A program made the translations under genes and the position numbers. Below are positions 44,461-55,456 of a stretch of DNA of 64,000 bases, one piece after another. The notes beneath the pieces are model-generated. The model saw only the letters and a list, made by a program, of their open reading frames with translations, was not told the origin of the DNA and searched no databases. The DNA is from Carya illinoinensis (lineage: Eukaryota > Streptophyta > Magnoliopsida > Fagales > Juglandaceae): positions 31,425,385 through 31,489,384 of the forward strand of contig NC_056759.1 of assembly GCF_018687715.1 (NCBI RefSeq), given 5' to 3'. Position 1 is the stretch's first letter, and the number at the start of each line of letters is the position of its first letter.

Positions 44461-45660
44461 AAGATAAAAATGTCTCATATTCTAACTGCTAAAATTCCAG
44501 CAAGGATTGAAGTTCCCGAAGGACAATTAAGAAATTTAGCAGTCCAATGAACATAAGACATGTCTAAAGGCATGTGAGAATTATTGATACAAAAGATAGA
44601 GCATCTCAAAAGAGAAATGCATAAATAATTGGTGCTCTTGAAGAGATCATACCCACAAAACAAGCAATAAAGTCCATCTAAATTTTCTGTATAAAATTCT
44701 CCTATATAAACTCTTGAAGAGTATAAATCTCCTGAAGAGTGCCTCCTGAAGAGGTTTTTCATGAAAATGTCTTCCCTTGAAAAGGGACAGGTACTTGAAA
44801 ATAACAAGATCTCGATACATTTCATGAATAATGGAGAAATTATGGATAGAAATAAAATCGTTGTCGACAATGTATTTCCATATGAGATGACAATTGACAT
44901 TACCAGAAGTAATGGAGAAAGTGAATTAAGAACCGTCGAAGAATACCGACGTAAAATATTGGCCAAATTTGAAAGAAACAATTCTTGCAGAATTGATTCA
45001 CTAGTAAAATATGATGCATCGGGACTTATAGTCCAGACACCTAAAGAGGTGATGCTTGTTGAATGCCAGTGGGTGTTTATAGAAAGAAAATGAAAATGTG
45101 ATATATAAATCACGAGTCAGTTTCTCACAAACAATTCCTGCAGAATTGATATCACTAGTAAAATGTGATAAATATGGACTTGAAGTCCAAACATCTAAAG
45201 AGGTGATTTTTGTTAAATATTAGTGGATATTTATATACATGATAGAAAATGCCTGAAGCTTTTAATCTGAAAATGTGATATAGAAATCACAAGTTAGTTT
45301 CTCGAAGAAACAATATTGATATTCTTTTAAAGTGGTTAAAATCATATTGAGATTTTTATTAGCTTGAAAGTTACAGAGAGTTTGGATATGCATGATTAAC
45401 TGCATATTTATATGGATCATTGGATCATGATATATATATGAAAATCCCTGAAGGATAGAAAATGTCTGAAGCTTCTAATCTGAATACATCTAGAAATATG
45501 TATTCTATCAAATTTCAAAAATCCTTATATGATCTAAAGCAATCCAAACGCAAATGGAAACAAGTTATTATTGCAGTTTATATATATGATTTAAATGTCA
45601 TTGAGGCTCCAGAAGAGCTCATGAAAACTGCACATATTTGAAATATAAATCTGAAACCCT
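44461..45660 (+). pseudogene. Copia pol relic: linker and reverse transcriptase N-terminal part
   Basis: Translated pieces include 'LTAKIPARIEVPEGQL', 'VFHENVFP'-like sequence, 'ISIHFMNNGEIMDRNKIVVD' and 'VECQWVF', followed by repeated decayed RT pieces ('ESRSYIDMIENA'-like, 'SKKQYWYSFKVVK'). The longest open piece is 44761-45093 (110 codons). These are the linker between integrase and RT and the start of RT of a plant Copia. Many stops; not functional. Confidence 0.6.
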
Positions 45661-45869
45661 TGCGGTTTTAAGGGGAAGATGGATGATATTATTAATTCTG
45701 AAATACCATCTTTTAAATACAATTAGTATTTCCGATTCATATTACAGTTTTATATGAAGTGTGCATTATTAAAGAAGAAATAAAATAAAGCACACATAAC
45801 ATTTACCAGAAGATAGAAACACAAATATGAATATTTGTGAAATATTATTTTATTATCTTGAAGCAAAAA

Positions 45870-46298
45870 TTACAAAAATTTGAGGCACTTCGCCTCATTC
45901 TTTAAACGCTCTTGTTCTTCAAGAATCTGCATGGCATCCCTATCTAAAGAAGTGGGCAATTGAAAAGAAGATTTAAGCAAGGATTTTAAATTCCTATTCT
46001 CTTGCTTCATTGATTCTATCTTCATGTTGGACTCCAGAAGGAGTCGCTGAAGAATAGCAATATTCTCGTGGAGTTTGTCAACCCCACAAGTTTTAGATTG
46101 CAGTCACTGAGAAAATGCAACAATGGATGATGAGTATCAGGTACCGAGACTCACAAGCTCATAGATAGCTTCATTATCTGACTTATTAATCAGATCATTA
46201 TTGTATTGTATTATAGCACCTGTGGTAGAAACAGAAACAGCTGATGAACGAGGTGCATAATACCTTATATATTGGCCATGAGAAGATTGCTGAGCCAT
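45870..46298 (-). pseudogene. Broken homologue of the SIRE antisense coiled-coil ORF
   Basis: From ATG 46296-46298 to TAA 45870-45872 there is a 143-codon frame with only two internal stops, both TGA where arginine is expected by comparison with antisense ORF 2 (C-to-T at CpG would explain both). Shared blocks are 'NKSDNEAIYELVSLGT', 'YSSSIVAFSQ', 'ESMKQENRNLKSLLKSSFQL' and 'EEQERLKNEAKCLKFL', in the same order, and length is nearly equal (145 residues in the intact one). It lies inside the pol region of its Copia host, on the opposite strand, with its own TATA box. The open frame upstream of 46298 lies in the leader and promoter. Confidence 0.7.
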
Positions 46299-46450
46299 TG
46301 CAGAATAAGATTGCAAGAGAGATTGCAGAGTAATAATGCAGAGAGAGATTGCTGGATAAGAATGCAGAAAAAGATTGCAGAGTAAAAATGCAGTATGATT
46401 ACAGAAAAGTACAGAAGATGAGATGCAAATAAAGATGAGCTGAATATCTT

Positions 46451-46457
46451 TTTTATA
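46451..46457 (-). promoter_or_regulatory. TATA box upstream of the broken antisense ORF
   Basis: Minus-strand CTCTATAAAA, the same 10 bases as upstream of the intact antisense ORF 2, about 153 bp before the ATG. Confidence 0.45.
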
Positions 46458-46734
46458 GAGAAAATTATGACAAAGCATCTCTATTGCTTCACAGCATCTC
46501 TCGTGAAGCAAGAGAAAAGAGACGAGATATAGCATCATAGTTCTGCGGCGCTTGACAGCTACAGAAGAGTTGAAAATCCGCGGTGCTTGTCTGGTCTAAA
46601 AAGCTAGCCACCGTTTTTATTGAAAAATGAGATTAGCGGTTTAATATTGATGAATTCTTCACTAACTGTATTATTTACAAGAACTCTAGAAGAGCACAAC
46701 TCCAGAAGAGTAGTGAATTCAATATTAAAATGAT

Positions 46735-47150
46735 CTTGGATCAATATGGTGAATTTCACTATAAAGTCTTGAAGCACTTTTATATGGACAAAACTTATCC
46801 CCTGAGTACTCCAATGGTTGCTCGATAATTTGATGAGCAGAAAGATCCATTTCGTCCTTGTGAAGACGATAGAGAAATTTTTGGTCCTGAAGTACCTTAT
46901 CTCAGTGCAATTGAAGCTCTGAATATGTGATTATTTTATCAACATGGATCAAGTCCACAGTTAGTTGGATATATAGATGCGGGTTATCTTTCAGATCCAC
47001 ACAAGAAGATAATTGCAATTCGTGAGAAGAAAGTTGAAATTGATGTCAAGAAGATACGGTCAAGTAAATATTTGGCAGATTTATTCACTAAAGCATTACC
47101 AACTGCAACATTGGAATGCGGAAACTTGAAGACATATTATCATGCACTTT
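46735..47150 (+). pseudogene. Copia pol relic: RT C-terminal part and RNase H
   Basis: Plus-strand pieces read 'LSTPMVAR', 'DPFRPCEDDREIFGPEVPYL', 'SPQLVGYIDAGYLSDPHK' and 'SSKYLADLFTKALPTAT', the RT-RNase H hinge and RNase H end of a plant Copia. Stops and a large deletion (the middle of RNase H is missing). Confidence 0.7.
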
Positions 47151-47385
47151 TCAGGAGAAGTAATGTCTTGAAGACTTGTGCTGATTGTACTGTTTTTCCT
47201 TCGCTAAGGTTTTATCCCACTGGGGTTTCCTTTACAAGGTTTTAATAAGGCAATCTTAAAGCACTCGACGGTACATATCAATATTGTACTCTTTTTCCTT
47301 CACCATTGGTTTTTTCCCACAGGGTTTTTCTTTGGCAAGGTTTTAACGAGGCATATTCTTTAAATATGGTCATCCAAAGGAGAAG

Positions 47386-47578
47386 TGTTGTAAACCAACT
47401 TGTATTGTATGACCACATTTAGCCATCGTAATTGACCAAGTCGTAGTCGTCAATTAAGACCTTTGTACCCCTATATATATGGGTGTTTCTAAGTTCAAAA
47501 TATACAATCAATGAGAATGGCTCTCTTGCACTCTTTCTCTATCTTTGAAACTCTTTCTATTTTAATTGATTCACAACA
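47386..47578 (+). repeat. 3' LTR of the decayed Copia element
   Basis: 193 bp, TGTTG...CAACA, preceded by the purine run 'aaaggagaag' (47376-47385), a likely polypurine tract. Confidence 0.85.
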
Positions 47579-48275
47579 AATGCTTAATAATTCCCTATTA
47601 TTACTGTTTTCAATACTCTTGAAAAAGAATCTTATACCTATGTTCCCTATTATCACCATATTTAAATACTGGATTATCTAAACATCTTTCGAATAAAAGA
47701 ATTGCAATAAATGAATAACTATATATAAATGAGATATGTTTGAAGATTAAAAAAAAAAATCTTAGGTTTTTAAAAACAGTAATAATAAGGATAGGAGTGT
47801 AAGAATTTTGGGTGTGATTGAAAATATCAACATGATGGAATGGTTTTGATCGAACTGATTAAGGATGGTCGATAAGTCAAATTAAAAACGTGAAAAATTG
47901 AAAAATAAAAATAAATAAAAAAATAAACCCAAATTGAAACATCTCGATAGGACAAATCGAACGAACCAAAGCGGTTTGGTTCGATCTGATCCAAAGAATT
48001 TATCAATCTAGTCGGATCCGAACTGTTGGTGAGCCAAAAATTTTGGTTATGTTCAAAATTCTCTATCAAGATTGATTGGACCGACACCCCTTAGCTAAGA
48101 TTTTTTAAAAAAAAGGGTGAAAGTGGGGTAAGCCTCTACGTTGTCATCCATTTCGTGTGTTCCGGTTCAGTTGGGTAATGTGTAGCATTTGGAGAGAGAA
48201 AAACCATATGTGACCGCTTGATCATGATTAATCAAGCAAAGCTTTATTCATAACCGTGTTTAATTAAGGAAGCTA

Positions 48276-48849
48276 AAGACTTTTTTTATGTTCTTTTGGT
48301 GTCTTTTGGTTGTGTTGCAATGTGAATTGTCTACATGGTGACCTGAAAAACTAGACTGGTAAATAGTTTGTTTGACCCTACTACACACCAAAAGCAAAAT
48401 CAAATGATAATTAAGGTAGAAGCTGTAAAGAAAATTCTTAATAAAAAAAAGAGAGAAATGGGATCCAAAGTTTGGTTCAACTAAAGTAGTTTTTTGGGGT
48501 TAATTTCAAATTTTGTAGAGGATTTTGGTATCATCAATTCAACATGATTATGACAGTCAAACGTGTAGTCCCCAATTCACAAACTCGCCTAAAAGCTAAT
48601 TAAAATATATTTAAAAATAATAATTATTTTATAATTTTTTATATAATTATATTTTAAATTAAAAATATTTATATAAAACAATATCACTTTTATTAATTAT
48701 TCTGTAAAAATACTTAACATTTTAAGAACAAGACAGTTAAAGAATTTATAAAAAATAATTATACCTAATAAAAAGGACAGTCTAATCTTACATCTCCTCT
48801 GAACTAAAAGCCAATCAATCTATGTAGTTTATTTTCGAATCTTTATTCA
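48276..48849. other. AT-rich spacer
   Basis: No feature recognised beyond the end of the inverted duplication. Confidence 0.5.
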
Positions 48850-49091
48850 ATAGTACTTAGAAAGAATAATAAAAATCACACTCTCCAGGCCCCTCTTTCA
48901 CTCCCACTCTCCATCTACTTCTCTTCTTCTCTCTCAACCAAACCAAAATGCAACGCCAGCTGTAACTCATCTGGTGAGATACCACCAGAGATTAGCAGGC
49001 TCCAGAAGCTTGAGACTATTTTTGCAAGTAAATGCGCTCTCTGTGCCTTCGACCGTCGAGCTCGGGAACTCTGTGAGCTTGAAATCCTTAG
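48850..49091 (+). pseudogene. BAM-type LRR receptor relic with receptor-gene leader
   Basis: A CT-rich leader similar to that of the intact receptor ('ccatctacttctcttcttct', 'accaaaccaaaatg') is joined to an internal LRR piece. In one frame it reads 'NSSGEIPPEISRLQKLET' and, after a frameshift, 'LFLQVNALS' and 'TVELGNSVSLKSL'. These are LRR units of BAM/CLV1-type kinases, matching the units that appear to be deleted from the intact chimera near its residue 250. It is cut off by the hAT transposon at 49092. Confidence 0.6.
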
Positions 49092-49114
49092 CAGTGGCTG
49101 AGCCACGTTGGGGG

Positions 49115-49441
49115 TAATAGCACACCAGAACGTGCTGCACTACCTCATACCAGTCCGCTGCACTCATGCCCTGCCAGCTCACCTCAACAGAATTCTCAAC
49201 AGAATGCAAGGCCAAAACCGTGTGAGAATGATTCTGAAATTAGTAGAAAATGATTGTAGAAACATCTAGAATTTTCTGTAAAAATCCATTGGATTGTTCT
49301 CTCCTCTATAAATAGGATACAGCACCATGTATTACTTAATGTAGGAAAAATACTCTGTATTTCCAGATTTAGAATGATAGTCGCCCATAGAGGCATTTCT
49401 TCAAATGGCTTGTCTCTATTGCACAATATCATTCTCTAACA
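49115..49441 (+). repeat. 5' LTR of the Ale-type Copia
   Basis: 327 bp from 'taatagcacacc' to 'ctctaaca'. A TATA box, TATAAATA at 49307-49314, lies in 'ctcctctataaataggatac'. The minus-strand open frame in it is non-functional. Confidence 0.92.
49307..49314 (+). promoter_or_regulatory. TATA box in the Ale-type LTR
   Basis: TATAAATA about 190 bp into the LTR, the probable promoter for the genomic transcript; conserved in the 3' LTR. Confidence 0.5.
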
Positions 49442-49454
49442 TGGTATCACGAGC
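49442..49454 (+). promoter_or_regulatory. Primer binding site of the Ale-type Copia
   Basis: TGGTATCACGAGC immediately after the LTR, the initiator-Met tRNA site with one extra base compared with TGGTATCAGAGC. Confidence 0.8.
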
Positions 49455-49504
49455 TCCCTAGGACCACTGTCCGAATCCTCTTTTTTTTTTTTTTCTGGTC
49501 ATCC

Positions 49505-50737
49505 ATGGCTCCCCCTCCACCTCCGAATCCGAACCCTTCTCTCACCAATGCTGCTGCTCATCTTATTACAGTGAAGCTATCACATGATAACTTTCCTCTT
49601 TGGAAAGCCCAAATTCTTGCCTTTCTCAAAAGCTATCAGCTCTTTGGATATGTCGATGGGTCCGTTCCACTTCCTCCTTCTACCCTTGATGACAAACCGA
49701 ATCCTGCTCATAGTTCATGGCTCCTCCAAGATCAAATGATAATTTCTGCTCTCTACTCTTCCCTCACCGATACTGTCCTCTCTCAAGTAGTTGATTGCTC
49801 CACCTCTCAAGAAATCTGGTCTACACTTACCAATTTATATTCAGCCCAGTCTACCGCCCACCTCATGCAAACTCAATACCAGTTAGCTACTCTTAAGAAA
49901 GGTTCAGATTCGGTTTCTGCATATTTCCACAAAGCTCGCTCTCTAGCTTCTTCTCTTGCCTCTGCCGGTCATCCCCTTTCCTCTCATGAATTTATAGTCT
50001 ATTTATTGGCTGGGTTGGGGACCGATTATGAGTCGGTGGTCTCTTCTATCACTACCAGACCCGAACCACTCTCTGCCTCTCAAGTTTACAGTTACCTATT
50101 AAATCATGAATCACGGCTTGCACATCAAACTCAAACCACACTTTCCGCTGCATCCTTCTCTGCCAATTCCACTCAGTTTCGTTCTCTGTCCACTCCCTCA
50201 AACCGTGGTCGAGGTCGCACTTACCGTCGGGGACGTGGTGGTGTTCGCCCCTCTCCTCCTGGAGTCTCCAATTTCTTTTCCTCTCAAAATCAGAATAAAC
50301 CCACCTGTCAAATTTGTACCCGAGTCGGTCACTCCGCTTTCCAGTGTTATCATCGCTTCACTCATAATTTTCAGCCTCCACCACCTACATCTCTTTCAGC
50401 TAATTTCACTTCGGTTCCAGATTCTTCATCTAATTCTTGGTTTCCAGACTCCGCTGCCACAAACCATTTCACGTCGGATTTTTCCAACTTAAATCTGAAC
50501 TCCACTCCGTATACTGGGCCTGATCAAGTTCATATTGGCGATGGGTCAGCTCTTCCCATTCAGAACACTGGTGCTGGCATCCTTCCGACACCAACTGGCA
50601 AATTCCTTCTCCGACACTTGCTTCATGTTCCTTCAATTTCTAAAAATTTATTATCTGTTCGTCAGTTCTGTATTGATAACTCAGTTTTCTTTGAATTTAA
50701 TTCTTCTGGTTTTCTTGTGAAGGATTTTCATACCTAG
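49505..50737 (+). pseudogene. Ale-type Copia gag and protease, ending at a nonsense codon
   Basis: 410 residues starting from ATG 49505. The gag domain shows 'NFPLWKAQILAFLKSYQLFG', 'STSQEIWSTLTNLYSAQSTA' and 'LATLKKGSDSVSAYFHKARS'. A single CCHC knuckle reads 'CQICTRVGHSAFQC' (about residues 270-283). The protease region has 'SWFPDSAATNHFTSD', with DSA at the catalytic site, and ends 'LLHVPSISKNLLSV' and 'FCIDNSVFFEFNSSGF'. The TAG at 50735-50737 replaces the glutamine seen at the matching place of the related element at 59137-63955 (CAG to TAG). The frame continues directly into integrase, so this is one polyprotein with one lesion. Confidence 0.9.
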
Positions 50738-53700
50738 GAAGTACTTCTTCGGGGACCTATTAAGAATGGCTTATATGTGCTTCCAACAAATGAAGAGCTC
50801 ATTTCCGGATCTGCTGTTTTCAATCCACCTCAAGCTTTCATTGGCGAAAGGACAACTCCTCAAATTTGGCATTCCCGTCTAGGACATCCGTCTTCACGAA
50901 TCACCTCGCTCACTATCCGTCAAAATAATTTACCTACTACCTCTTCATCCCATTTTACTTCATGTACTGCTTGTTATCAAGCGAAATCTCACACTCTTCC
51001 TCATCCTCTCTCACCATCTAGATCAAAGTCTGCTTTTCAACTTTTATTTTTGGATGTTTGGGGACCAGCTCCTGTGCTATCCTCTAGTGGTTTTAGATTT
51101 TATTTTTCCATTGTTGATGACTTTACTAAATATATTTGGTGTTTTCCCTTACGTGCTAAATCTGAAGTTTCTACTATTTTTTTAGCCTTTATTAAATTTG
51201 TACAAAATACCTTTTCCAAAAATATCATTGCCGTTCAAACTGACTGGGGTGGTGAATTCCGTCCTTTCTCTTCTCTCCTTCTCAATCTAGGCATTTCACA
51301 TCGTATTACATGCCCTTATTCTCACGCTCAAAATGGTAGTGTAGAAAGACGTCATCGTCATATAGTAGAAACTGGGCTCTCTCTCTTAGCCCATTCCTCG
51401 GCCCCATCCAAATTTTGGGCTGAGGCCTTTCAAACTGCCACTTTTTTAATAAATAGAATGCCTACTCCTATTTTAAAAAATCTTTCTCCCTTTCAAGTTT
51501 TATTCAACCAACAGCCTGATTATAAATTCTTAAGAATTTTTGGATGTGCATGTTGGCCCAATCTTCGACCTTTTAACCGGTATAAAATGGATATGCGTTC
51601 TCAATTGTGTGCTTTTATTGGATATAGTTTAAATCATAAAGGATATAACTGTTTGCATATTCCTACTGGTCGAATTTATGTTTCTCGAGATGTACGATTT
51701 GATGAAACCTTTTTTCCTTTTTCTTCCTTACCTGCATCTGCTCCGTCCTTTTCTCAAATTGCTTCTCAAATCCCACACCCAGATCCACGGATGTCTTCTC
51801 CTGCGCAACACACCACTTCTTCTCCTCTTAATTCTACAAACTTCCCTCCTATCTCTTCGGCCCATCACTCTCCGGCCCACCCATCCCATGGGTCAACCCA
51901 TCCTTCAGCCCAAGAGACCCATACTAACCTACCCGAATCCCCTAATCCCACATCACCCGAAATCCACCTCTCGGATCCCTCATCTTCAACCTCACATACG
52001 CCGCCTCCTTCTCCTCTTATAGCTTCTCCTGCTTGTTCTACCCAACCGACCCCCTCTACTTCCAATCCTCATCAAAATTCTTCTATCCTCCAGCCCTCTG
52101 ACCCTCTACCCGAAGCCCTTCCAACTAATCCCTTTCCTTCATCAACTTCACCTACACCGAAACCCACACAACTCAGCACACATTCCTCACCTCCTGTCCA
52201 TCCCATGCTCACTAGATCTAAAACCCACACCTTTCGGCCTCTAAAACGCATGGATGGCACCATCCTTTGGCCTCCTCCCAAGCACTCCGCCTCTCTTTCT
52301 GAATCTACTCCCATTCCTGAAGAACCATCGTCTTACACTATAGCCTCCCAGTATTCGGTTTGGCGTGAAGCCATGGCCACTGAGTTCGAAGCTCTACTTC
52401 GAAATCACACCTGGGATTTAGTCCCTCCCTCTCCTCATCTGAACATACTCGGTTCAAAATGGGTTCTCAAAACGAAACGTCACGCGGATGGTACCTTAGA
52501 ACGTCGAAAAGCTCGACTGGTTGCTAAGGGATTTCATCAGCAAATCGGGTTTGATTATTCTGAGACTTTTAGTCCAGTAGTTAAACCTGTTACAATTCGT
52601 TTAATTCTCTCTCTTGCAGTGATACGGAAATGGCCTCTTCATCAATTGGACGTTCAGAACGCATTCTTGCATGGGGATCTCGAAGAGGATGTTTACATGC
52701 ATCAACCGACTGGGTTTGTGAATCCTGACTATCCTCATTTTATTTGTAAACTCAGAAAATCTATCTATGGTTTGAAACAAGCCCCTAGGGCTTGGTTTGC
52801 TAAGTTGAGTTCTCGGTTACTAGATTTAGGATTTCATGCTTCAATTTCAGATTCTTCTCTATTTATACTCTCTACTGCCTCTGCATCTATGTTTGTCTTA
52901 GTTTATGTTGATGATATTATTGTAACAGCCTCTCATACGTCTCTGATAAATGATTTTATTGATGCTCTGCGCCACTCATTTCCAGTTAAAGATCTAGGCA
53001 TGTTACATTATTTTCTTGGTATTGAGGTTTGTAGACATAATTCTGGTCTCTTTCTTTCTCAGCAACGATATATCTCTGATCTCTTACATCGCACAAATAT
53101 GCATCATTCCAAACCAGTGTCCACTCCTATGGCGACCTCCACCAAACTTACTGCAGTTGATGGTCCCTCTTTTGAGGACCCACAATTGTATCGTAGTGTG
53201 GTTGGAAGTCTTCAATACCTTTCTTTTACACGACCGGACATTTCATTTGCTGTTAACAAAGTTTGTCAATATATGCACTGTCCTCGTCTTCCTCATTGGC
53301 AAGCTGTGAAACGTATTCTTCGCTACCTTCGTCTAACCACTTCCTTTGGTCTATATTTCTCTCCTACTTCTTCTTTTCAAATCACTGCCTTTTCGGATGC
53401 GGATTGGGCAGGTTGCCCGGATGACAGAAAATCTACTGGGGGTTTTTGTATTTATCTTGGTTCTCACTTAATTTCCTGGGGTTCAAAAAAACAACCTACC
53501 GTTGCAAGATCCTCAACTGAGGCAGAATATAAGTCCGTGGCAAACACCACGTGTGAAATTCTTTGGTTACAATCTTTGTTAACAGAATTAGGAATTATTA
53601 TTTCTGATATTCCTACTTTATTTTGTGATAATCTTGGTGCTACTTACTTATCTGTCAATCCTGTTATGCACTCACGTATTAAACATGTTGACTTGGACTA

Positions 53701-54004
53701 TCATTTTATTCGTGATCGCGTTGCTGCAAAATCACTTGTGGTCAAGTTTCTTCACAGTAAAGATCAAATTGCTGATGTTCTCACTAAGCCACTCTCATCT
53801 GCTCGGTTTTCTCTTCTCCGATCAAGCCTCACCATCAAGATGGTCCCGCTTGTATCACGGGGGGATAATAGCACACCAGAACGTGCTGCACTACCTCATA
53901 CCAGTCCGCTGCACTCATGCCCTGCCAGCTCACCTCAACAGAATTCTCAACAGAATGCAAGGCCAAAACCGTGTGAGAATGATTCTGAAATTAGTAGAAA
54001 ATGA
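50738..54004 (+). pseudogene. Ale-type Copia integrase, reverse transcriptase and RNase H
   Basis: Open for about 1088 codons in the same frame as gag. The integrase zinc finger is 'WHSRLGHPSS' with 'CTACYQAK'. The DDE triad is visible in 'LDVWGPAP', 'VQTDWGGEFR' and 'NGSVERRHRH'. A proline/serine-rich linker follows. RT has 'LDVQNAFLHGDLEEDVYM' and 'LVYVDDIIVTA' (YVDD), and RNase H has 'SDADWAGCPDDRKSTGGF', 'SSTEAEYKS' and 'DYHFIRDRV'. All catalytic motifs are present, so apart from the upstream TAG the pol looks competent. The frame reads past the purine tract into the 3' LTR before stopping. Confidence 0.92.
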
Positions 54005-54192
54005 TTGTAGAAACATCTAGAATTTTTTGTAAAAATCCATTGGATTGTTCTCTCCTCTATAAATAGGATACAGCACCATGTATTACTTAATGTAGGAAAA
54101 ATACTCTGTATTTCCAGATTTAGAATGATAGTCGCCCATAGAGGCATTTCTTCAAATGGCTTGTCTCTATTGCACAATATCATTCTCTAACA
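53866..54192 (+). repeat. 3' LTR of the Ale-type Copia
   Basis: 327 bp, differing from the 5' LTR at one base seen (C versus T in 'gaattttctg/gaatttttt'). Preceded by GGGGGGA at 53859-53865. Confidence 0.92.
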
Positions 54193-54197
54193 GGGGG

Positions 54198-55456
54198 CAG
54201 GGGAGGCCATGGCCCCTCAAGAAATTTGAAAAAAAAAATGTATATGTTAATTTTTTTAATTTAATAAAATAACATTAATTTATTATGTATTGGCCCCTTG
54301 TCTAAAAATTATTTTGGCTCCTCCATAAAATTTAATCTGATATAAAAATGAAATAAATAAAACACATATCATATAAAATAAAATACATATTTTTATAATA
54401 AATAAAATTAAAAAAATCTAACTATAATCGGTAGTATTACTAACTTTTTTTCATTCTATAAAGCATTTCAATCTCCAAGTTATGGCTTATGACAATCTGC
54501 CAGACTGTCATTTACAGACTACATTTCCTTCGCACACGACACAACACCATATTTCACATCTCGTACTTCACATTTTGTTTTCTCCATTTTTCAACATCAA
54601 AACAAAGAAGAAAAGAAGCAGAAGCTTTACCTACTCTACTGTGAGGCGTGACCAATGACGAACCCATTTCCAGTTTCTTGATCTCCGGAGGACCAGAAAT
54701 CTTCTCAGTTTTCGTCTCCTCGCATGATCGCATCTCTCTCTCACAAGTTGGCAACCTCGCTCTCACTCTCACATTTCCAAACTCAAAAGGTTTGGCCCCT
54801 TTTGATTTTTGAAGCTTCCAGATAGTCAAAGAGTCTTTGGAACTTCGGCCCCTTTTGTCTCGACACTAGTTACTTTTTTCTGATCTTTTTTTTTTTTCCT
54901 AATCCTTGGCACTAGTTACTTATTAAGTTATTTAGGCCTCATGCCCTCACTCACAAAGTGACAAATTCACAATATTATTTATTTATTAGTTTAATAGATG
55001 AATGTTTTTAGTAGATTAATACTTTTATTTATTTAGTAGATTAATAATTTTTTTTTTCTATATAGTAAACTAACATTTTGCTTTTTAGTAGATTAAGAGA
55101 CGTATTTGATAGCCCTTACTATATTGCCAGTTCTCATCTCACGGTCCCACGGAGCACCATTTCCTTATACACCTTACTCTTTTATCTATATGTGGATATG
55201 TCTTTTTTCTGTAAAAAAATTTTATATTGGTATTAATCATGTTATATATATATATATATATTACATATATTAATTGTGTATAGTTGTATGTACGGATTTA
55301 AGTTGTTTTTTATATATATATATATATAGCATTATGTGTATTAATAAATTGTTTGATTTTAATTTGAGACTTTATTATTAAAATATCTATAAAGTTTATC
55401 TAAATTTCGAACTTTATTTTATATGTTTCAATTTGATTTTAAATTTAGGTTCATGA
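54198..55456. other. 5' non-coding part of the hAT transposon
   Basis: AT-rich with (TA)n runs at 55245-55262 and 55312-55327; no reading frame of note. Confidence 0.45.

Larger units (their letters stand above)
41719..47578 (+). mobile_element. Decayed Copia LTR retrotransposon containing an antisense ORF relic
   Basis: Short LTRs (41719-41898 and 47386-47578) share 'acctctgtacccctatatat' and 'aatgagaatggctctctcgc'-type blocks and end CACAACA. The internal region starts 'cgttatcagcacga', a common plant Copia primer site. Pol pieces on the plus strand (44461-45660 and 46735-47150) are heavily mutated. Between them, on the minus strand, lies a homologue of the SIRE antisense ORF. The 5' LTR has lost its first bases together with 15 bp of flank, so the target duplication is not visible. 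The lineage differs from the SIRE-type element in LTRs, primer site and pol. Confidence 0.8.
41195..48275 (-). repeat. Inverted duplication, arm 2 (partner 17487-29250)
   Basis: Outside the Copia element (41719-47578) this arm matches the reverse complement of arm 1. It keeps the empty site of the SIRE-type insertion (gaact at 47852-47856), of the hAT-like repeat (gccaaaac at 41654-41661) and of the MITE and second hAT-like repeat (near 41295-41340). Arm 1 in turn shows the Copia empty site near 26070-26095, with 15 bp that are deleted here beside the Copia 5' end. Confidence 0.8.
49115..54192 (+). mobile_element. Nearly intact Ale-type Copia retrotransposon with TA...CA LTR ends
   Basis: Two 327-bp LTRs (49115-49441 and 53866-54192), one difference noticed, flanked by GGGGG on both sides (49110-49114 and 54193-54197). 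Primer site TGGTATCACGAGC follows the 5' LTR; purine tract GGGGGGA precedes the 3' LTR. A single gag-pol frame runs from 49505 to 54004 with one nonsense codon (TAG 50735-50737). LTRs start with TA instead of TG. It is inserted 23 bp inside the hAT transposon's left end, so it is younger than the hAT. Confidence 0.93.

Noticed and set aside
46299..46538. Extension of the broken antisense frame upstream of 46298
   Set aside because: This covers the TATA box and leader; hydrophobic translation there is accidental.
49196..49432. Minus-strand open frame repeated at 53947-54183
   Set aside because: Antisense shadow of the Ale-type LTR, present twice only because LTRs are direct repeats; unlike the SIRE antisense ORFs it has no homologue in another element seen here.
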